Shown here: piece by piece, positions 46,674-56,300 of the stretch | Position numbering within the stretch: the first letter of the stretch is position 1 | How the letters are laid out: every line of letters begins with the position of its first letter | DNA from: Pseudoalteromonas luteoviolacea H33-S | Lineage (GTDB): Bacteria > Pseudomonadota > Gammaproteobacteria > Enterobacterales > Alteromonadaceae | Reading direction: 5' to 3' | Length of the DNA stretch: 64,000 nt | Assembly: GCF_001625695.1 (NCBI RefSeq) | Contig: NZ_AUXY01000052.1 | Coordinates: 25,100-89,099 of the forward strand | The notes under the pieces: model-generated | Told to the model about the DNA's origin: nothing | Database searches by the model: none | The model's input: only the letters and a program-made list of their open reading frames with translations | Made by a program: the position numbers and the translations under genes

Positions 46674-48302
46674 ATGGATAATAAAGAACAAGAGTTAGTG
46701 TTACAGACAACAGAGCAAACATCTCGCCGAAGCTTTTTGAAAAAGTCATTGGCTGTCGGTGGTGTGGTTGGCGCTGCGCCTTTGGCAATGCAATCAACCT
46801 CAGCGGAAGCCCGTGGGGAATATGGTCAATATCATAAGGTGTTTGGTAATGATCCGCGTTATATCTCAATGTTGCTGGGCTCGAATATGCGCTTTTTGAG
46901 CCAGCCAACTTATATAGGGGCTTGTAGTTCTGCCCATGAAGTGTATATGGCTGCCCGTGATGCGATCACACAGGGTAAACGCATCACTGTGCGCGCAGGT
47001 GGGCATTGCTATGAAGGGTTTGTTGATAATGATAATGGGGTGGTTATCGACATCAGTAATATGGACCGCATTTATAAAGACGGTGATTATTATGTGGTGG
47101 AAGCGGGGGCAAATTTAGGTCATACCTATAAAACCTTATTCAAAGAGTTTGGCAAAATAATACCAGCAGGGTCTTGTTTTGGTGTCGGGATTGGTGGTCA
47201 CGTCTGTGGCGGAGGGTTTGGCGTACACTCTCGTCAATACGGTTTATCGAGTGATTATTTGGCCGGCGTCGAGCTGGTGGCATTTAATGAATGGGGCGGG
47301 CAGGCAACGTATCCGCGTAAATACTTTAAAGGCCAATCTGCTCAGGCAGATGAAATTGTCTGGGCGCATCAAGGTGGGGGTGGCGGTAACTTTGGTATCG
47401 TAACCAAATACTTTTTCAAAGACTTACCTGACGTACCTGCTTTTATTCATACACAAGAGGTGTCGTTGCCGTGGGCAAGCTTAGACTATCCGCAATTTGC
47501 AGCCTTGATTAAAAATTACGGCGAGTTTTGGACTAAAAATAACGGCCCAGAAAGTCGTTTTAATGCACTACATACATCCATGTCTATGCCAAAATCGGTT
47601 GGTGGTGGGGGCAGTATTCGCTTGCAGTTATTCTGCGCAGGAAACCCCGGCTTAATTGATGAGTTTTTAGATGCTATTTTCTCTGCGGCGCAATTGGCAC
47701 AAGCCAAAGTCGGTTTGCGTACATCCGACCACATGGGGATCCAGAGCCAAGAGGATGCGCCACCAAGGCCAACGCCACCTGGCAGTTACTTCAGTTTGCC
47801 TTGGTGGTATGGCACACAGTATGCGGCTGGACCACTAATAGGTGCGCGAGGTAAAAACAAGTCTGCGTATATGAATAAGCCTTTTCCCGAAGCGCAAATT
47901 CGTACGTTGTGGGATGAACTCAGGCATGGTGACTATTTAAATCCAAGTGGTACGTTGCAGTTGTCATCGTATGGCGGACAAATTAATGCATTATCCCCCG
48001 ACGATACAGCTGTGTCACATCGAGGTTCTGTGATGAAGCTACAATATCAAACCTATTGGTTTGACCCAAGCCAAGATCCGTATCACTTAGGATGGATGAG
48101 CAGTTTTTATCATAAGATGTATGGTGAAAAAGGTCCGGTGCCTGATGGTGTTATGGATGGCTGTTATGTCAACTATGCAGATATGGATATTGTGAATTGG
48201 CAATACCTATATTACAAGGACAACTATCCTAGGCTACAGCAAGTCAAACGCTTACTCGATCCGACTAACCGCTTGAATCATGGCCAGTCGATAGAGGTGT
48301 AA
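46674..48302 (+). CDS. Tat-exported FAD-dependent oxidase (BBE/PCMH type)
   Basis: A 542-residue flavoprotein with a twin-arginine signal (RRSFLKK at residues 18-24, then VGGVVGAAPLAMQSTSAEA). The FAD-binding domain has RAGGHCYEGF (His112) and GSCFGVGIGGHVCGGGFGVH (Cys168), the two residues that hold FAD by a double covalent link in the berberine-bridge and oligosaccharide oxidase group. The C-terminus is BBE-like (RLLDPTNRLNHGQSIEV). The substrate is not known; sugars and phenols are typical. It sits upstream of a leader-peptide gene on the same strand, separated by 217 bp. Confidence 0.88.
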   Translation: MDNKEQELVLQTTEQTSRRSFLKKSLAVGGVVGAAPLAMQSTSAEARGEYGQYHKVFGNDPRYISMLLGSNMRFLSQPTYIGACSSAHEVYMAARDAITQGKRITVRAGGHCYEGFVDNDNGVVIDISNMDRIYKDGDYYVVEAGANLGHTYKTLFKEFGKIIPAGSCFGVGIGGHVCGGGFGVHSRQYGLSSDYLAGVELVAFNEWGGQATYPRKYFKGQSAQADEIVWAHQGGGGGNFGIVTKYFFKDLPDVPAFIHTQEVSLPWASLDYPQFAALIKNYGEFWTKNNGPESRFNALHTSMSMPKSVGGGGSIRLQLFCAGNPGLIDEFLDAIFSAAQLAQAKVGLRTSDHMGIQSQEDAPPRPTPPGSYFSLPWWYGTQYAAGPLIGARGKNKSAYMNKPFPEAQIRTLWDELRHGDYLNPSGTLQLSSYGGQINALSPDDTAVSHRGSVMKLQYQTYWFDPSQDPYHLGWMSSFYHKMYGEKGPVPDGVMDGCYVNYADMDIVNWQYLYYKDNYPRLQQVKRLLDPTNRLNHGQSIEV

Positions 48303-48519
48303 GTTAACGGCGAAGGTAATCTGTAAGGTAAATGGATGATTATTTGCCTTATTTTTTTATTATTGAATTCTAATTGATTGGTTTTTAATAGGGTATTTGC
48401 CAGTTAATAATTGCGCAATTATCTTATCGCTTGTGATTTTTTATTTTTACAGACTATTTTAAGTTGCCTGTATTTTGCTGATTTGTACTATTTGTGGCGA
48501 CTTTAATGAGGAGTAAAAA

Positions 48520-48777
48520 ATGTTAAATCTTAAAAAGCGTAAACTAAAAGCCCTTTCACAAGATGCTGCTGTGATCCCATCAAAAATGACAAAGCACGTT
48601 GGCGGTGCTGATGGCGCGTATGTGAATGTGGGTAGTGATCAATTCGCTACAATCACGCCACATGGGACGATTATTCAAACGGGTCCAACTGATCCGGATG
48701 GTCCTTACACTGGCACCATTACTAACCCGAGTACTATCACGGGCCCTGGCACGATTGGTACAAGCAAATACTTCTAA
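48520..48777 (+). CDS. Double-glycine-leader peptide, candidate RiPP precursor
   Basis: An 85-residue peptide with a strong ribosome binding site (GAGGAG, 6 bases before the ATG). The first 29 residues look like a leader: basic MLNLKKRKLKALSQD, then PSKMTKHVGG with the double glycine at 28-29. The remaining 56 residues are low-complexity and rich in Thr, Gly, Pro and Ile, with near-repeats such as TITPHGTI, TGTITNP and STITGPGTIG, no Cys, and end SKYF. The leader shape resembles class I lanthipeptide-type precursors annotated in Bacteroidetes and Pseudoalteromonas. No LanB/LanC or ABC exporter is in the window. Confidence 0.6.
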   Translation: MLNLKKRKLKALSQDAAVIPSKMTKHVGGADGAYVNVGSDQFATITPHGTIIQTGPTDPDGPYTGTITNPSTITGPGTIGTSKYF

Positions 48778-48784
48778 ACTTGCT

Positions 48785-48822
48785 TAAAAAAGCGATGTGC
48801 AAGCACTGATGCACATCGCTTA
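48785..48822 (-). terminator. Terminator after the glycerophosphodiesterase gene, possibly bidirectional
   Basis: An 11-bp perfect stem (48790-48800 with 48811-48821) with a 10-base loop. On the minus strand it is followed by TTTTT, 8 bp past the glpQ-like stop; the peptide gene converges on it from the other side. Confidence 0.75.
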
Positions 48823-48829
48823 TTTGAGA

Positions 48830-50044
48830 TTAATAGATGTTCATGCAGTTTGCATAAAATGTAGTGGTTGCCGGCCAGTCGCTAAACACACCTTTAACGC
48901 CAACTTGCTTGGCTAGCACATCCAGTACTTTATAGACATCGCCTTCATTGCTAATGGCATCTTTAAGTCCTTGGTAATACCAACCGCCATCTTGAGAAAT
49001 CAAGCCTGAACGCTCAAGTGTCCAAGTGATGATATCCAAATTTGCCGCTTTAGCTGCTTTTGCATATTGGGAAGGCACAATGTGGCCTTGTGCATCTAAA
49101 GTTAATAGCATCCAAAGTGGTGGGGCAATAATGTTGATCCCACTGGCTTTGATGTCACTCATGCTTGGTTGCCATGTGCTTGAGTCACTTGGGTTAAAAT
49201 GTGCATCACTATATCGACCATCTAAGTAGATGCCTTGCTTACCAAAGCGAGTGTTGTGACGCCAATATTGCACATCCTCGATATTGAATGATTGCGGCAG
49301 TACTTTGCGCGACGAGACACCTGCCGCGCGATATTCATCAATCATCTTTTGCGCATAATCTTGTTGAGTCATGCCCTCAAATGGCATATCTACCGCTGGT
49401 GATTTGAGCTCGGGTGTCATTTTTACGCGCAACGATTTAAACAGCTCAATACTTTGTGCATGGGTCATTAACGTACCTGTAGCTGAATATAGGTCTGTAC
49501 GCCAGCCCGCAGTGCCTTTGACGTATTGCTCTGGAGATTGCGCTTGTGGATTGGCGCCGTCCATTTTGCCTTTGAGCTGCATAAACTCATCGAGTGTTAA
49601 GTCCGATGTACAGCACTTTGCACTGGCAGGTGCGCCAGTCTCTGGGTTCGCAGGAGTGAAAGGCTGACTGCATTTCGCGGCCAGCTCTGGGCGCAGCAAA
49701 ATATCAGTACTGGTATGTAAGTCACACTGTGCATGGCGACAAACCAGCTCTTTATCCTTGGTAAAGGTGACATCGCACTCCAATACACCTGCGCCCATGC
49801 GCGCGGCCGCGACATAAGACTCTTTGGTGTGCTCAGGAAATTGTGTCGGTGCGCCACGGTGACCAATCGAAAAGTTACTTTTAAAGGCTGGCCTGTTGAT
49901 ACACCGAGACAATTTGGTTTTTAAGGCACTCGGTGCCATTTGGTCGACTAAATAAAACGGGCGGGGGCCAAGTTGTGCACTGGCATATGAATAGGCACTG
50001 CTAAGCAGTGCCGCAGTAAGTACGATATTAGTTAAAAATTGCAT
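48830..50044 (-). CDS. glpQ: Secreted glycerophosphodiester phosphodiesterase
   Basis: Hydrolyses glycerophosphodiesters to glycerol 3-phosphate and an alcohol in the periplasm. The 404-residue protein has a signal peptide (cut near SYASA) and the GDPD catalytic residues: His62 and Arg63 in [13 protein letters not shown], Glu89 and Asp91 in LECDVTF, His104 in VCRHAQCD. Several Cys pairs (including [10 protein letters not shown]) suggest disulfides. It is longer than E. coli GlpQ and lacks a neighbouring glpT, so substrate may differ. It lies 64 bp downstream of cysZ on the same strand. Confidence 0.9.
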   Translation of the reverse strand: MQFLTNIVLTAALLSSAYSYASAQLGPRPFYLVDQMAPSALKTKLSRCINRPAFKSNFSIGHRGAPTQFPEHTKESYVAAARMGAGVLECDVTFTKDKELVCRHAQCDLHTSTDILLRPELAAKCSQPFTPANPETGAPASAKCCTSDLTLDEFMQLKGKMDGANPQAQSPEQYVKGTAGWRTDLYSATGTLMTHAQSIELFKSLRVKMTPELKSPAVDMPFEGMTQQDYAQKMIDEYRAAGVSSRKVLPQSFNIEDVQYWRHNTRFGKQGIYLDGRYSDAHFNPSDSSTWQPSMSDIKASGINIIAPPLWMLLTLDAQGHIVPSQYAKAAKAANLDIITWTLERSGLISQDGGWYYQGLKDAISNEGDVYKVLDVLAKQVGVKGVFSDWPATTTFYANCMNIY

Positions 50045-50108
50045 AACGTCCCAGTAAGGTTGTTTTTTTAACTATTATCGGGATGAATTATGACGATTGT
50101 ATGAGCTG

Positions 50109-50834
50109 TTAGCGGTAGTTACCGCGATAATTTTCTACCCAAAGTTTGGTTGCGCCACAGACTGCCGCAGGCATCACTATCAGATTAACAAATGGGATAG
50201 CCGTGAGCACAAACACCGCAAAGCCAAAGCCATAAGAGAGCCCTTGTTGGCTTTTAAGATCTTGTTTCATTTGCTTAAAGCTGATTTTGTGGTTATCAAA
50301 CGGATAGTCATTATATTGCACGTTATACATCCAGCAGGTAAAGAGGATCCATAAAATTTGGCCTATCACAGGTAACATCCATAGCATTAAAAAGAAAATA
50401 ACCGCACGAGGAAGGTAGTAACAAAGCTTGGTCCACTCTCGGCCAATCATACGAGGTACATCTTTTACGATATCCGCAAAACCCTCATCATTGATCGGTT
50501 GGCCTGTTAGGTGTAGTTCTACTTTTTCAGACAATAAGCCATTGAATGGCGCCGCGATAAAGTTGGTGATAACCGTAAACACCATACTGTAACTAAATAG
50601 TATAATTAAAATCGCTAAGGGCCAAAGTAACCACTCGAGCCAACTAAGCCAGCTTGGCAGGGAACCACTTAAATATTCAAAACCTTGTGTTAACCAATCA
50701 AATAAGAAGAACAACGAGCCGCCGAATAACACAATGTTGATCAATAGCGGAATAAAGACGAATCGCTTTAATCCCTTTTGACCCAGCATTGAAAAGCCAG
50801 CGATAAAGTATTCCATCCCTTTGGTAATTTGCAT
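50109..50834 (-). CDS. cysZ: Sulfate transporter CysZ
   Basis: Inner-membrane protein that supplies sulfate for cysteine synthesis. The 241-residue protein has the family pattern of four hydrophobic segments in two pairs: FVFIPLLINIVLFGGSLFFL, LLWPLAILIILFSYSMVFTV, RAVIFFLMLWMLPVIGQILW and GFAVFVLTAIPFVNLIVMPA. The N-terminus GMEYFIAGFSMLGQKGLKRF is typical. In many relatives cysZ is next to zipA or cysK; here zipA is about 6 kb away. Confidence 0.92.
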   Translation of the reverse strand: MQITKGMEYFIAGFSMLGQKGLKRFVFIPLLINIVLFGGSLFFLFDWLTQGFEYLSGSLPSWLSWLEWLLWPLAILIILFSYSMVFTVITNFIAAPFNGLLSEKVELHLTGQPINDEGFADIVKDVPRMIGREWTKLCYYLPRAVIFFLMLWMLPVIGQILWILFTCWMYNVQYNDYPFDNHKISFKQMKQDLKSQQGLSYGFGFAVFVLTAIPFVNLIVMPAAVCGATKLWVENYRGNYR

Positions 50835-50869
50835 AAGTAAACTCTAAATTGGGAACAGTTAGAGTCTAT

Positions 50870-50888
50870 TATAATCGTTATTATCATT
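50870..50888. promoter_or_regulatory. Possible Fur-like box upstream of cysZ
   Basis: The 19-bp sequence TATAATCGTTATTATCATT matches the Fur consensus at about 12 of 19 positions. It lies 36 bp upstream of cysZ. AT-rich DNA can give such matches by chance. Confidence 0.25.
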
Positions 50889-51065
50889 TTAGTGCGTGAT
50901 TTTTCTTACTGACTGATCCGGTGAAAGGCCTGAAATTCAACGAGTCGCGTACTTATGTCACACTCTCTTACAATTATCTTAGGTACAATTTCGTAGTTTA
51001 CCCCTTGTAAACCCATGGGGGAGTCCATACACTAATTAGTAGATTATTGTGGAGAAGAAAACAGC

Positions 51066-51338
51066 ATGCGCGTCTTTCACCTATTGTTTGCAGTCAGTTT
51101 AGCGACGTTACTTTGTGTAACGGCGACAGGCACGCATGCAGCAGAAGAAAGGCAGCAAATCATTGAGCTAATCGCTGACTTTGACGTTCAGTATTTAGAC
51201 GTTGATATTGATGAGGCATTGCCGTTTAGTGTGTCAAAGAGCGCACAGTTTGACGCTGACAAAGCGACGTCTGCTTTCTCTTCAGAGTTTAGTTCGCAAC
51301 CTCATAGTACCCGCATTCGAGCACCACCGGCTTTTTAA
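51066..51338 (+). CDS. Small exported protein of unknown function
   Basis: A 90-residue protein with a signal peptide (MRVFHLLFAVSLATLLCVTA, cut near THAAEE) and an acidic, Ser-rich mature part (FDVQYLDVDIDEALPFSVSK). It ends RIRAPPAF. A GGAGAAG ribosome binding site precedes the ATG. It is 53 bp before the CBS-domain gene on the same strand. No family recognised. Confidence 0.7.
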   Translation: MRVFHLLFAVSLATLLCVTATGTHAAEERQQIIELIADFDVQYLDVDIDEALPFSVSKSAQFDADKATSAFSSEFSSQPHSTRIRAPPAF

Positions 51339-51391
51339 TCCCCCTTTTAAAACAACATTATTAGTTTCTATTAATCGTCGTGAGGTGGATC

Positions 51392-51979
51392 ATGAGCTTT
51401 TATCATGCACTAAAAACTGCTGCTATAGATAGTGGCGCTGTAACGAATAACGCGTTCAGTGTGGCAACTGCCCATACCAAAACGTTTGCACAATTACCTG
51501 CTGAGCAATTTCTTCGCCCTTTGCCAGCGATACATATCGACATTGACGCCAGCTTGGACGATGCTTCGCTGGTACTTAATAAAACACATCAAGCCGCAGC
51601 CCTTGTTGTTAACGCTGATTCTGAGCCAGTGGGGCTTATCTCATTGGCGCAACTTGGCAGTCGTAACGTGCTTGAAACGGCGCAAAAGAGGGGTCTCAGT
51701 CGCAGCGAACTGACGGTATCTGACATGATGGTGTCAATCAATTCACTGCGTCAGATCTCAACGGCACAAGTGGTGAATGCGCAAGTTGGCGATATCAAAG
51801 AAACGATTGAAGCCGATGGGATAGCTTATTTATTTGTACAAAATAGTCAGAAAAAAGCAGTGGGCTATTTTGACATCATTGACCTAGTTAAAAATAGTAA
51901 TGGCATGATCACAACACTTAAACCATGTCATGATTTTAAAGATGTGGTGGCGCAGCTACTGCACAACAAAGAAATGTAA
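51392..51979 (+). CDS. CBS-domain pair protein
   Basis: A 195-residue cytoplasmic protein with two CBS repeats: the first around SLDDASLVLNKTHQAAALVV and PVGLISLAQLG, the second around SDMMVSINSLRQIS through YLFVQNSQKKAVGYFDIIDL. Such pairs bind adenosyl nucleotides and act as energy sensors. The ATG at 51392 has GAGGTG upstream. No fused catalytic domain is present, so it probably regulates another protein. Confidence 0.85.
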   Translation: MSFYHALKTAAIDSGAVTNNAFSVATAHTKTFAQLPAEQFLRPLPAIHIDIDASLDDASLVLNKTHQAAALVVNADSEPVGLISLAQLGSRNVLETAQKRGLSRSELTVSDMMVSINSLRQISTAQVVNAQVGDIKETIEADGIAYLFVQNSQKKAVGYFDIIDLVKNSNGMITTLKPCHDFKDVVAQLLHNKEM

Positions 51980-52011
51980 CAGTTCCCCCAAAGTTAATGT
52001 AAATTAAAGCC

Positions 52012-52036
52012 AAGGCATCTAAATGATGCCTTTTTT
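52012..52036 (+). terminator. Terminator after the CBS-domain gene
   Basis: AAGGCATC (52012-52019) pairs with GATGCCTT (52025-52032), followed by TTTT, 33 bp past the stop. Confidence 0.85.
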
Positions 52037-52053
52037 AATGCCTATTTGATGGC

Positions 52054-52347
52054 TTACGGGAGTTTGACATTGTGACGTCTGGCATACCAATAAAATAGCG
52101 GCAGCTCGATAATGGTAAAGCTTACTAAAGTAAACCATGCCCAGCTTACCTCAAAAAAGAATAAGGTAAATTCAACACCCGAAGCAAAATAAACGGAACC
52201 TGCAATACCCAAAGAGATAATGGATGCAATAAAGTCTTGCGTTGAAATCTTTTTAAAGTCGTTACCTGCATATTTGGGGTATATCGCAAAATACGCGATA
52301 AATAGAATGGCAATATTTAACAGGATAATGTGAAGCTCTGCAGACAT
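52054..52347 (-). CDS. Small membrane protein of unknown function
   Basis: A 97-residue protein with three hydrophobic segments (IILLNIAILFIAYFAIYP, FIASIISLGIAGSVYFASG, FFEVSWAWFTLVSFTIIELP) and a basic end (YWYARRHNVKLP). It is convergent with the CBS gene. No family is recognised with certainty. Confidence 0.72.
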   Translation of the reverse strand: MSAELHIILLNIAILFIAYFAIYPKYAGNDFKKISTQDFIASIISLGIAGSVYFASGVEFTLFFFEVSWAWFTLVSFTIIELPLFYWYARRHNVKLP

Positions 52348-52561
52348 AACTACGTCTCAACTCAAGTTTTGGACATGTGATATCAAAAGTATCACTTTAT
52401 AATGTGGCATTATTGTAATCATACTTTTATGTGAGTGCAAAGTAAGCTCAAAGAGAAGAATTTTGTTTATTTGTAGCGCATCCCACTGCGTCTTAGGCAA
52501 TTCCACTGCCTTTTATTCTATATTGTGTATATACTTCGCTTCTTAACCAAATGAGGTGTGT

Positions 52562-53293
52562 ATGCTGTCTAAAAATCAACAAAAACTTGTTCGCGCTCTG
52601 GCACAAAAAAAATACCGTAAACAACATGGTTTGTATCTTGTTCAAGGTGAAAAAAATGTCTTGGAATTGCTGCAAGCCAATGTTGAAGTACAGCAAATAT
52701 TTGCGACACCTCAATTTATCAGTGCACATCAAACTGACTTAAAGCACTGCCCAATCACAGAGTGTGATGAGCAGGCGCTGAGCAAAGTGAGCACCTTAGT
52801 CAGTAATAATGCAGCGATTGCCATCGTACCTGTGCCTGAAGAAAAAAAAATCGACAAAAGTGGTTTGGTGTTGGCACTGGATGGGGTATCCGATCCAGGC
52901 AATTTGGGCACAATTATTCGTTTAGCAGACTGGTATGGGCTTAAGCAAGTTGTGGTTAGCGAAGACTGTGCAGATCATTTAAATCCAAAAGTGATCAGCG
53001 CAACCATGGGATCGTTTGTCCGTGTGAATGTGATTAGGACAGACCTAGCGCAGTTTTTAAGTGCGTATAACGGGCCAATATATGGGGCGTATTTAGATGG
53101 ACAGAGCGTGCATCAAACGGCATTTGTGCCACAAGGTGTTTTGGTGATGGGCAGTGAATCCCATGGGATCCGTGATCAAGCAGGCCAGTACATTAATCAG
53201 CCGATTACCATTCCAGCCTATGGCCAAGCTGAATCGCTCAATGTGGCCATGGCGACGGGTATCATACTTGATAACTTTCGCCGTGCAATTTAA
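52562..53293 (+). CDS. SpoU/TrmH-family RNA 2'-O-methyltransferase
   Basis: A 243-residue knotted (SPOUT) methyltransferase. An N-terminal substrate-binding domain (QHGLYLVQGEKNVLELLQAN) is followed by the SpoU catalytic motifs: LDGVSDPGNLGTIIRLADWY (motif 1), VLVMGSESHGI (motif 2) and ESLNVAMATGIIL (motif 3). GAGGTG precedes the ATG at 52562. Which tRNA or rRNA ribose it modifies cannot be told; length and domain order suit the rRNA-type group (YsgA/RlmB-like) better than TrmH. It stands 43 bp before smc. Confidence 0.88.
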   Translation: MLSKNQQKLVRALAQKKYRKQHGLYLVQGEKNVLELLQANVEVQQIFATPQFISAHQTDLKHCPITECDEQALSKVSTLVSNNAAIAIVPVPEEKKIDKSGLVLALDGVSDPGNLGTIIRLADWYGLKQVVVSEDCADHLNPKVISATMGSFVRVNVIRTDLAQFLSAYNGPIYGAYLDGQSVHQTAFVPQGVLVMGSESHGIRDQAGQYINQPITIPAYGQAESLNVAMATGIILDNFRRAI

Positions 53294-53336
53294 TGTACAC
53301 GTGTTGTTCAAACCCTAAAAATACATCATTTTATCT

Positions 53337-56300
53337 ATGCGCTTAAGTCACATTAAGCTCGCAGGCTTTAAGTCCTTTGTCGAGCCTACTAAAATTCCAT
53401 TTCCTGATCAGATGACCTGTGTGGTTGGCCCCAATGGGTGTGGCAAATCAAATGTTATCGATGCAGTGCGCTGGGTTTTGGGTGAAAGTTCAGCCAAGAA
53501 CTTACGTGGTGATGCGATGACAGACGTTATTTTTAATGGCTCGACAAACCGTAAAGCCATTTCACAAGCGTCTGTTGAGTTGATGTTTGACAACACGCGC
53601 GGCACATTACCGGGGTCGCTGGCTGATAGAAACCAAATATCGATTAAGCGATTAGTAACCCGAGATGGTCAATCACTGTATTTTTTAAATGGCAGCAAAT
53701 GTCGTCGTCGTGATATTACAGATATCTTCCTCGGTACAGGCCTCGGCCCACGCAGTTATTCTATCATTGAGCAGGGCATGATCTCTCGTTTAATTGAGAG
53801 TAAACCGCATGAACTCAGAGTCTTTTTGGAAGAGGCTGCAGGGGTTTCTAAATATAAAGAGCGCAGACGAGAAACACAAACGCGTATTAAGAGTACCCGA
53901 GAAAACCTAGAGCGTTTGCTGGATATGCGCAAAGAGTTGCAATCACAGCTTGATAGATTAGCTCAGCAAGCGGAAGCCGCCAGAAAGTACAAAGAGTTAA
54001 AAGCCAAAGAGCGGACCTTAAAAGGCCAGCTAGCGGTTTTAAAATGGCAGGATTTCAATGATAAGTTGCAGCAAAAAGTGCAGCAGATCGCAAAACTAGA
54101 TGAAAAACTGCAATTTTTAGAACAAGCCCACGGCGGACAAAATGATGTTGTTGCCAGCTTTGAGCAGCAAGTGACCCATCTTAGCGATGCCCTCAATGTA
54201 TTACAGCAAGAGCTTCATAAAACCCATACTGAGCTGACCCGAGCTGAACAGCAAAAAATTCATCTGGCAGAAAAGCGGGTTGAATTGGGCGAGGCAAAAG
54301 TAAAATTACAATCAGAACAGGCAAACGCACAGGCTCTGTTGAGTGAGCAACAAGGCAGTTGTACTGCACAGCAGCAAAAGTGCGAAGATGCAGCTGAGCG
54401 TTTAGCACTTGCAGAGGCTGAGCTTGAAGAGCGAATGGCGTTGTATGAGCAAAATCAGCAGCTGAATAATGACGTTGAAGACACGCTCAACGTACTCATC
54501 GAGCAAGAGACAAAGGTAAAAGAGCAACATGCGGACAGTAACGTTGCTTTGCAACAGGCAAAGCAAAAGCAACGTCATGTTGAAGAGCGCCATGCTAATT
54601 TGGTAATCGATAGTAAGACACTATCAGCGCAGAATAGTAGCGAGTTATTATCGCAAGAAAGTGCGAAGCAACAGTCATTGCTTAAAGAGATGGCGAGTTT
54701 TCAAAGCCAAGCACAAAAACTGACTGAACAACGCCAAAATAGCGATAAGCAAGTGCGCCAAAGTCAAAATATCGTCCAATCTGCGCAGCAGCAGTTACTG
54801 CAAAGTACCGCAGAGCGCGACACCTTGATTTCATTGTTAGGTGAAGTTGAGGCCGCTCAACAGCCTTCTTTTTTGGCTCAATTAAAAGTGAAAGCAGGGT
54901 TTGCTGACATAGTTGAAGGCGCGCTACTGGGTCTAAATGGGCTGCCTTTGAGTGAGGCGCGCAATAGTGCTGGAATTTGGGCACATACACAGGCGCCTGA
55001 ACCTCATAGTGTCGCTCAATTCATAGAGTCAGGTATTTACCCAAGTGTTTTAAATCATATCAAATGGTTGGCTTCATCTAGATCGTTTACTTCAGACACT
55101 CACTTTATCTTAGCCATTGATGATATGGGATGCGTGTATGGCGATAATTTTAAAATGCCGCGCGCTGAGGGAAGCGCGAGCCAGCTGGCAAATTATCAAA
55201 AGCTGGATAACTTAAATGCTGACTTACCTAACCTGCAAGCGGCTTTTGATAACGCAGAAAAAGACAAAGTGCTTTGTCTTGCCAAGCACACTGAACTTGA
55301 AGCGGCGATTGAACACAATAAGCAAGCCGTGCACAGTGTGGCTCAGCAAGTGGCAGCTAATAAAAGCCGTTTAGAGGTTTTAGAGCTACAGCAGCAAGGC
55401 TGGCAAGCGCAATCGGATAAGCTCGCTGAAGCGTTGACAAACACCCGACAAGAAATGACATCAGCGCAAACGCTTGCCCAGCAGCGTACAACAAGTCACC
55501 AACAAGTGACTGAACAGCTTGAGGGGTTACAAAAAGAGTTAGCTGAAAAAAAACTGCTCGTTGAGGCGAATAAACAGAAGATACAAGCGACACTTATCGG
55601 TAAAACCCAAGCACAGGAGCAAGTGCATTTGGCAAAGTTAGCGTTACAGCAAGCGCAAAGTGATCAACAGATAAGTGCGACAAAGACTCAGCATTTGAAA
55701 GAGAGTATGCAGCAGTGTGTGGCTGCGTTAGAAGCCAATTCTGAGCAGTTGGTGCAACTTGAGGCACCGTTATTAGAAACGCAAACACAGATAACGACAT
55801 TATTGACCACGCATCAGACGCAGCAACAAAAGCTGACGGATATGGAGCAAGAGGTTGCAAAGGCAAAAACACAGCTATCTGAAAAACAAAGTAGTGTGCA
55901 GGATGCCCAAGCAAATAGTTTGAAGCTCAAAGAGCAAAAACAGCAGCTACAATTACAAGAACAAAGTTTAGTTGTTAAAGCCCAAGCAGCGCTTGAACCG
56001 TTATTAGAGCTCAAACAAACGTTAAAAGGTGTGCTAGCGACATTAGATGATAAGTTGAGTGCAGGGGTGTACCAAAGTCAGCTAACCGCGACGGTGCAAA
56101 AAATATCGATATTAGGCGCGGTCAATTTAGCTGCCATAGAAGAGTTTGACGAAGCTTTAGCAAGAAAAACGTATTTAGATGAGCAGCTAAATGATTTAAC
56201 AGCGGCACTTGAAACCCTTGAAAATGCGATTAGAAAGATAGATAGGGAGACCAAAACACGTTTTCGAGCCACCTTTGATCAGGTCAATAGGGATTTGGGG

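Noticed and set aside
46543..46908. 121-codon minus-strand open frame upstream of the FAD oxidase
   Set aside because: It overlaps the start of the oxidase gene, lacks a ribosome binding site and has no protein-like pattern.
48303..48519. Possible promoter or small RNA between the FAD oxidase and the leader-peptide gene
   Set aside because: The stretch is AT-rich with several -10-like hexamers, but no combination of -35 and -10 stands out and no hairpin with a U-tract is present.
50996..51012. Palindrome GTTTAC-N5-GTAAAC upstream of the small exported protein
   Set aside because: It is symmetrical but short, and no regulator with this site is recognised, so it is not listed as a feature.
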